Source of the DNA: Pseudonocardia sp. CNS-004
Lineage (GTDB): Bacteria; Actinomycetota; Actinomycetes; Mycobacteriales; Pseudonocardiaceae
Length of the DNA stretch: 64,000 bases
Direction: 5' to 3'
Assembly: GCA_001942185.1 (NCBI GenBank)
Contig: MKJV01000033.1
Location: 1-64,000 of the forward strand
Shown: in pieces, positions 56,497-64,000 of the stretch
How the letters are laid out: each line of letters starts with the position of its first letter
Numbering within the stretch: position 1 is the first letter of the stretch
Program-made: the position numbers and the translations under genes
Notes under the pieces: generated by a model
What the model was told of the DNA's origin: nothing
What the model saw: only the letters and a program-made list of their open reading frames with translations
The model's database searches: none

Positions 56497-57457
56497 GCTA
56501 CCGCGATGCCGTGGCGCGCGGCATCGCGCAGGAGATGCGGCGCGACGAGCGCGTGGTGCTCGTCGGCGAGGACGTGGCGGGCGCGGGCGGGGTCTTCAAG
56601 ACCACCGCCGGGCTGCTGACGGAGTTCGGGCCCGAGCGGGTGGTGGACACCCCGATCTCGGAGCAGGCCATCCTCGGCGCGGCCATGGGCGCGGCGATGA
56701 CGGGCTTCCGGCCGATCGCCGAGATCATGTTCTCCGACTTCTACGCGGTCTGCTGGGACCTCGTCGTCAATGAGATGGCGAAGATCCGGTACATGACCGG
56801 CGGTCAGGTCACCGTCCCGCTGGTGATCAAGTCCGCGAACGGCGGCAGCCTGCGGATGGGTGCCCAGCACTCGCAGTCGGTGGAGAACTGGGCGATGGCG
56901 GTGCCCGGGCTGAAGGTGATCACGCCGGCCACGCCCGCCGACGTCGTGGGCCTGATGGCCGCGGCCGTGCGCTGCGACGACCCGGTGCTGTTCTTCGAGC
57001 ACAAGGGCCTCTACGCGAGCAAGGGCGAGGTGCCCGACGGCGTGATCGTCGACGAACTGGGGAAGGCCGTCGTCCGGCGCCCCGGCAAGGACGCGACCGT
57101 GGTCGCGCTGGGCCTGATGGTGTCCCGCGCGCTCACCGCCGCTGAGCAGCTCGCCGCGGAGGGCGTCGACGTCGAGGTGATCGACGTCCGGTCGCTGGTG
57201 CCGCTGGACACCCGCACGATCCTGTCCTCGGTGTCGCGCACCGGGCGGCTGTTCACGGTGGAGGAGAACCCGCGGCTGCTCGGCTGGGGCGCGGAGATCG
57301 TCTCCATCGCGGCCGACGAGTGCTTCTGGGACCTCGACATGCCGTGCCGGCGCATCACCACGCCGCACATCCCGCTGCCCTCGGCCGACCGGCTGGAGGA
57401 CGCCGTCATCCCGTCCGTGGAGCGGATCGTGCAGGAGATCAGGAAGGGCGTCAGTGC

Positions 57458-57461
<4 letters not shown>
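56484..57461 (+). CDS. 2-oxoacid/acetoin dehydrogenase E1 beta subunit, operon B
   Basis: Intact, 325 residues, the same length as the operon A copy. GEDVAGAGGVFKTTAGLLTE, DTPISEQAILGAAMGAAMTG, MGAQHSQSVENWAMAVPGLK and DVRSLVPLDTRTILSSVSRT are the conserved blocks. The ATG at 56484 lies inside the E1alpha end, the same 12-base overlap as in operon A. Partner is E1alpha at 55440. No complete E2 or E3 is encoded in operon B, so it may share the operon A E2. Confidence 0.9.
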
Positions 57462-58944
<1,483 letters not shown>

Positions 58945-58954
58945 GGGGGCCGGC

Positions 58955-60088
58955 ATGGGTTACCCGATGGGCGGGACGGACATCGTCTCGGTCGAGACCG
59001 TCGCGGTGCGGGCACCGCTCGTGCGGGAGTTCGCCGGCAGCCACTACCGCATGACCCACCGCGCCACGCTGGTGACGCGGGTCCACACCTCGAGCGGCAT
59101 CGTCGGGGAGGCCTACGTCGGCGACGAGGACGCCGGCCTCGCCGACATCGACGGGATCGTCCGCACCGAGATCGCGCCGCTCCTGCCGGGCCAGGACGTG
59201 CTGGCCGTGGAGCGCTGCTGGGAGCTGGCCCACCGGGCCACGTTCGACATCCTGCGCGACCGGCGGCTCGGCCTCGTCGCGCAGGCCGCGCTGGACACCG
59301 CGATCTGGGACGCCGTCGGCAAGGTCGTCGGGCAGCCGCTGTGGCGGCTGTGGGGCGGCTACCGCGACCGCGTCCCGCTGATCGCGATCGGCGGGTACTA
59401 CGGCGAGGTCCTCGGCACGATCGAGGACGAGGTGTCCTACTACCGCGACGAGCTGGGCCTCGCCGGGATGAAGTTCAAGGTCGGCGGACGCTCGCCCGCC
59501 GAGGACGCCGAGCGGGTCACGCGCGCCCGCAAGGCGGCCGGGCCGGACTGGCTCCTCGCGGTCGACGCCAACCAGGGCTTCACGGTGCCGGAGGCGCTGG
59601 AGTTCGCCCGCCGTGTCTCCGACCTCGGGCTCGCGTGGTTCGAGGAGCCGGTGCGCTGGGCGAACGACCGCAGGGCGCTGCGCGACGTCCGTTACGTCGG
59701 GGGCATCCCGGTGTGCGCGGGGCAGAGCGAGATGTCGCCCAGTGGCTGCCGGGACCTGATGGAGACCGGGGCGATCGACATCTGCAACTTCGACGCCTCC
59801 TGGTCGGGCGGTCCGACCGCCTGGCGCCGCGCCGCGGCCGTCGCGCACACCTACGACGTGCGCATGGGCCACCACGAGGAACCGCAGGTGTCCACCCACC
59901 TGCTCGCGAGCCAGCCGCACGGCGGCGTCGCCGAGTGCTTCCACCCGGACCGCGATCCGTTCTGGTGGTCGCTGATCGGAAAGGGCCGGCGCATCGAGGA
60001 CGGCGAGGTCGTCCTCTCCGAGACGCCGGGCCTGGGCTGGGAACTGGACCAGGACTACCTGGAGGAGCACCGCCTGCCGCTCGCGTAG
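58955..60088 (+). CDS. mandelate racemase/muconate lactonizing enzyme family protein
   Basis: Intact, 377 residues, enolase superfamily. The catalytic Lys motif GMKFKVGGRSP, the metal ligands in LLAVDANQGFTV, WFEEPVRW and GQSEMSP, and the acid/base His in RMGHHEEPQVSTH follow the mandelate-racemase subgroup order (K-x-K plus His). Such enzymes racemise or dehydrate hydroxy acids. It starts 11 bases after the ALDH gene and is the last enzyme of operon B before the Liv transporter. The likely substrate is an aldonic or hydroxy acid; the exact one is unknown. Confidence 0.87.
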   Translation: MGYPMGGTDIVSVETVAVRAPLVREFAGSHYRMTHRATLVTRVHTSSGIVGEAYVGDEDAGLADIDGIVRTEIAPLLPGQDVLAVERCWELAHRATFDILRDRRLGLVAQAALDTAIWDAVGKVVGQPLWRLWGGYRDRVPLIAIGGYYGEVLGTIEDEVSYYRDELGLAGMKFKVGGRSPAEDAERVTRARKAAGPDWLLAVDANQGFTVPEALEFARRVSDLGLAWFEEPVRWANDRRALRDVRYVGGIPVCAGQSEMSPSGCRDLMETGAIDICNFDASWSGGPTAWRRAAAVAHTYDVRMGHHEEPQVSTHLLASQPHGGVAECFHPDRDPFWWSLIGKGRRIEDGEVVLSETPGLGWELDQDYLEEHRLPLA

Positions 60089-60165
60089 CGGCCGCGCTTC
60101 GGCGCATCGATGTAGGTCGGGGACCCAAGTCGGAAGACACAACGCCGCGTTCTTCGGGAGACGAA

Positions 60166-61417
60166 GTGGTCAACAGCGAACGTGCAGGTGCAACATCCCT
60201 ACGGCGCGGCCGGAACCGGTGGCTCGCCGCCCTGGTCGCAGGTCTCGGTCTGCTGCTCGCGTCCTGCGCGGGCGGGCCCGCCGACGGCGGCGACAGCGGT
60301 GACGGACCGATCGTCATCGGCGGCACCCTGGGCCTGACCGGTGCCTACTCCGGACCCTCTGCGGGCTACAAGGCCGCGTACGACATGTGGCTGCAGGACG
60401 TCAACGCCTCGGGCGGACTGCTCGGCCGGCAGGTCGAGATGAAGATCTACGACGACGAGAGCAACCCGACCACCGCGCAGCAGCTCTACCAGCGGCTGAT
60501 CAACGAGGACGGCGTCGACCTGCTGCTCGCGCCCTACACCACGGCCGTCGGCGGCGCGGTCGTGCCGCTGACCGAGCGGGCGGGCAAGGTCCTCTTCAAC
60601 GGCGGCTTCATCAGCCGGAAACTGCACTCCACGTCGAGGATGATGGTCACGTCCTGGCCGAGCCAGGAGGAGGACGTGCCGCGGCCGTTCTTCGACTACC
60701 TCGCGAGCCTCCCGGTGGCCGAGCGGCCCACGACGATCGCGGTCGCGACGCTGCAGAACCCCTTCACCCTCGGCGAGCGCGACGGGTTCGAGGGCAAGGG
60801 CGGCGTGCTGCGCATGGCCGAGGCGGCCGGCATGAAGGTCGTGCTGAGCGAGGAGTACGACGCGGGCGCGACCGACCTCACCGGGCTGATCGAGCGGGTG
60901 CAGCAGTCGGGCGCCAGGCGTTCGTCGGGCTCACGCTGGCCGGCGACGGGGCGCTGCTGGCCAAGGCGGTCAACCAGGTCGGCTACCAGCCGCGTTTCTA
61001 CTGCTCGTGCGGGTCGCAGGTGACGACCCTGCCGACGTGGCCGGACCTCGGCCCGGCGGCCGAGAACGTCTTCGCCACCACCACGGCCTGGCCCACCCAG
61101 GACAACGCCGGCATGGCCGAGCTGTCGAAGCACATGATCGACGAGCTGAAGGTGCCCGCGCTGCCCTCGTACGCGGCGGTCGGCTACTCGATCCTGCAGG
61201 TCCTCCAGCAGTCGGTGACGGGCGCGAACACGCTCGACCAGGAGCAGCTGCGCGCCTACATCGGTGAGAACACCTTTGACACGGCGGTGGGGCAGCTGCG
61301 CTACCAGCCGGACGGCACGGTCGATCCCGGCGGGCTGCTGCTGCAGTTCCAGCAGGGCGCGAACGCGGTCGTCTGGCCCGCCGCGGAGGCGACCGGGCCC
61401 GCCCGGCCGTTCCACCC

Positions 61418-61421
<4 letters not shown>
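60166..61421 (+). CDS. branched-chain-type ABC transporter substrate-binding protein (LivJ/LivK-like)
   Basis: About 418 residues. Lipoprotein signal (WLAALVAGLGLLLASCAGG) and the Leu/Ile/Val-binding fold: IVIGGTLGLTGAYSGPSAGY, NEDGVDLLLAPYTTAVGGAV and YAAVGYSILQVLQQSVTGAN. A frameshift near 60915 is repaired by one C (QSGAQAFVGLTLAGDG). I start at the GTG at 60166 after GGGAG. Members bind amino acids, amides, urea or aromatic acids. The 77-base gap from the racemase gene allows read-through from operon B. Confidence 0.86.
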
Positions 61422-62169
<748 letters not shown>

Positions 62170-62173
<4 letters not shown>

Positions 62174-62916
62174 GCGCCGCCGTGGAGACCATCGCGCCCG
62201 TGCTGCGGATGACCGAAGTCGTGGCGGGCTACCACGCCAACGACCTGGTGCTCGACCGCGTCAGCATCGAGGTCCGGCCGGGGAAGGTCACGGTGGTGCT
62301 CGGGCCGAACGGGTCGGGCAAGTCGACGTCGCTGCGGGTGCTCGCGGGGTTCCTCGAGGCCCGGTCCGGCTCGGTGACGCTCGGCGAGGACCCCCTCGAC
62401 GGCCTGCCGCCGGCGGAGCGGCTCCGCCGCGGCGTCGCGCTGCTGCCGCAGGGCCGCTCGGTGTTCCCCGAGCTCGGCGTGCACGAGAACCTCCGGCTCG
62501 GCGCCTGGGCGCTGCGTCGCGACCGGAAGAAGCTCGACGCGGCCGTCGCGGGGGTCTACGAGCGCTACCCGCGGCTGTGGCCGATGCGGGACCGTCCGGC
62601 CGGGTCGCTGTCAGGCGGGCAGGCCCGGCTGCTGGAGTTCGGCCGGACGCTGATGCTCGACCCGGCGGTCGTGCTGATCGACGAGCCGTCGGTCGGGCTC
62701 GCGCCGGTCGTCGTCGACGTGGTCTACGACGAGATCGTCCGGCTGAAGGAGGACGAGGGCCGCACGATCCTGCTCGTCGACCAGAACGTGGCGGCGGCGG
62801 TCGACCTGGCCGACCACGTCTACACCCTCGCCTACGGCCGCAACCATCTCGACGGCCCGCGCGGCGAGTTCACCGGTCGTCTCGACGACCTGATCACGCA
62901 GTGGCTGAACCTGTGA
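62170..62916 (+). CDS. branched-chain-type ABC transporter ATP-binding protein (LivF-like)
   Basis: Intact, 248 residues. Walker A GPNGSGKST, ALLPQGRSVFPELGVHENLR, signature LSGGQARLLEFGRTLM, Walker B VLIDEPSVGLAP. The switch position reads LLVDQNVAAAVDLADHVYTL; LivF proteins often have Glu-Gln here rather than His, so the Asp-Gln is only a mild variation. The ATG overlaps the LivG stop (ATGA). Confidence 0.9.
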
Positions 62917-62929
62917 AGGGGGGACGGAG

Positions 62930-63804
62930 GTGACCGGACAACTGGCTCAGGCCCTGGTCAACGGTGTGCTCCTGGGGTGCGTCTACGCCGGGTTCGCCCT
63001 CGGGCTCACCCTCGTGATGGGCGTGCTCCGGATCGTCAACGTCGCGCACAGCGCCGTGCTGGTGATGGCGGCGCTCGTGTACTGGGAGCTGGTGAACTCT
63101 GCGGGCCTGGACCCGCTGCTCTCGGTCGTGCCGGTGGTCGTCCTGTTCTACGTCGTGGGGCTGGGCGTGCACCGCGGGCTGGTCGCCCGGCTGGCCCGCG
63201 AGCACGACTCGACGGTCCTGCTCGCGACGTTCGGCCTGATGGTCGTGATCGAGAGCGTGGCGGTGCTGATCTGGGCCACCGACCCGCGCAGCGTGCGGCT
63301 GGGCTACCTGGACGGCGTGCTGCGGTTCTGGTCGCTGGACCTGCCGCTCGGGCGGGTGGTGGCGGCGGCGGGCACGCTCGTGCTCGTCCTGGGCCTGCAC
63401 CTGCTGCTGACCCGCACGCTCACCGGCTCGGCGGTCCGCGCGATCGCGCAGAACCCCGATGTCGCGGGAATGGTCGGCATCGACGTGGCGCGGCTGGCGC
63501 GCACGTGTTCGCCGCGGGCACCGCGCTCGCGGCCTTCGGAGGCACCGCGCTCGCGATGGTCGCGCCGTTCAGCCCGCAGGAGCACATCCGGTGGCTCGCC
63601 TGGGCGTTCCTCGTGGTGATCATCGGCGGCTTCGGTTCGGTCGTCACCACGCTGCTCGCCGGGCTGGCGGTCGGCGTCGTCGAGTCGTTCGTCGGCGTGC
63701 TGCTGCCCTTCCAGTACACCTACCTCGTCCTGTACCTGCTGCTGGCGGTGGTTCTGCTGGTGCGCCGCGAGGGTCTTGCCGGTTCGACGTTGAGGACGGT
63801 GTGA
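62930..63804 (+). CDS. branched-chain-type ABC transporter permease (LivH-like)
   Basis: About 292 residues, eight hydrophobic segments. GVLLGCVYAGFALGLTLVMG and LRIVNVAHSAVLVMAALVYW mark the start; VRAIAQNPDVAGMVGIDVAR is the conserved cytoplasmic loop. A frameshift near 63505 is repaired by one G (LAAHVFAAGTALAAFGG). The GTG at 62930 follows a GGGGGACGGAGG ribosome site. Confidence 0.87.
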
Positions 63805-63806
63805 CG

Positions 63807-64000
63807 ATGGCCCGCGACACGACGCTCGGTGACATCTCGCAGGACCTGCCGCAGGACACCGCGCTCGCCCCCGCCGTCGCCTCGGCGGCGGCCGGGCGGC
63901 GGGTGCCGCGGTGGGTCGGCCCGGCCGCCACCGTCGCCGTGCTGGCCTGCCTCCTGTTCATGCCGCAGGCCCTCGGGCTCGGCGGCCTCACGACGGCGAC
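63807..64000 (+). CDS. branched-chain-type ABC transporter permease (LivM-like), partial
   Basis: Begins at the ATG at 63807, two bases after the LivH stop, and is open at the window edge. Only 65 residues are visible: a hydrophilic lead (MARDTTLGDISQDLPQD) and the start of the first hydrophobic segment (TVAVLACLLFMPQALGLGG). Identity as LivM rests mainly on gene order (receptor, LivG, LivF, LivH, then this). Confidence 0.65.
   Translation, partial: MARDTTLGDISQDLPQDTALAPAVASAAAGRRVPRWVGPAATVAVLACLLFMPQALGLGGLTTA

Overview
This 64 kb window is visibly very G+C-rich, uses many GTG starts and packs genes into operons whose stop and start codons overlap (ATGA/GTGA). It also carries a DUF3040 protein, a family typical of Actinobacteria. 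I read it as chromosome of an actinomycete, perhaps near Pseudonocardia; the genus is a guess. The content is almost entirely catabolic and transport accessory DNA. I saw no rRNA, tRNA, CRISPR array, phage genes or replication origin.

Layout. (a) 0.2-7.8 kb: an IS3-family remnant, an RpiR regulator, a nitrilase remnant, an NMT1/SsuA-type ABC transporter operon (minus strand) and a divergent TRZ/ATZ-type amidohydrolase. (b) 7.9-17.0 kb: a minus-strand operon MFS - Asp/Glu-racemase-like+GAF fusion - PuuE-like deacetylase - SsuABC-type transporter - amidase - formamidase, divergent from a GntR-FCD regulator. The set suggests catabolism of a cyclic imide or amide. (c) 17.2-22.9 kb: D-aminoacylase - PLP ammonia-lyase - RidA, a tandem-domain Lrp regulator and an AbgT transporter, suggesting use of N-acyl amino acids. 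(d) 22.9-31.4 kb: gene remnants, two aldo/keto reductases, a Tat-exported amidohydrolase, an MFS pump and two LysR regulators. (e) 31.6-43.4 kb, operon A (minus): 6PGDH-like dehydrogenase, M24 peptidase-like protein, E1alpha, E1beta, aldehyde dehydrogenase, E2 and two amidohydrolases, with a LacI regulator upstream. (f) 43.6-49.6 kb: a ribose-type sugar ABC transporter plus a zinc alcohol dehydrogenase. (g) 49.7-64 kb, operon B (plus): LacI regulator (divergent), small leader ORF, PurB/PcaB-type lyase, 6PGDH-like dehydrogenase, lipoyl-less E2-like protein, M24 protein, E1alpha, E1beta, aldehyde dehydrogenase, mandelate-racemase-family enzyme, then a branched-chain-type (Liv) ABC transporter that runs off the window.

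The most interesting content is the pair of paralogous operons A and B. Both couple a 2-oxoacid-dehydrogenase E1 pair to an unusual M24 protein in which one conserved metal-binding Asp is Cys. Operon B carries a degenerate E2 with the E3-binding domain but no lipoyl domain and no catalytic His/Asp. Identical 14-bp palindromes precede the sugar ABC operon and operon B, and a second 14-bp palindrome occurs twice before operon A, so the block looks like one LacI-controlled catabolic island.

Caution: roughly half of the protein genes are interrupted by frameshifts. Nearly every one I checked is repaired by adding a single G or C within a G/C run. I regard most as sequencing or assembly deletions, so the coordinates given span the whole repaired gene.
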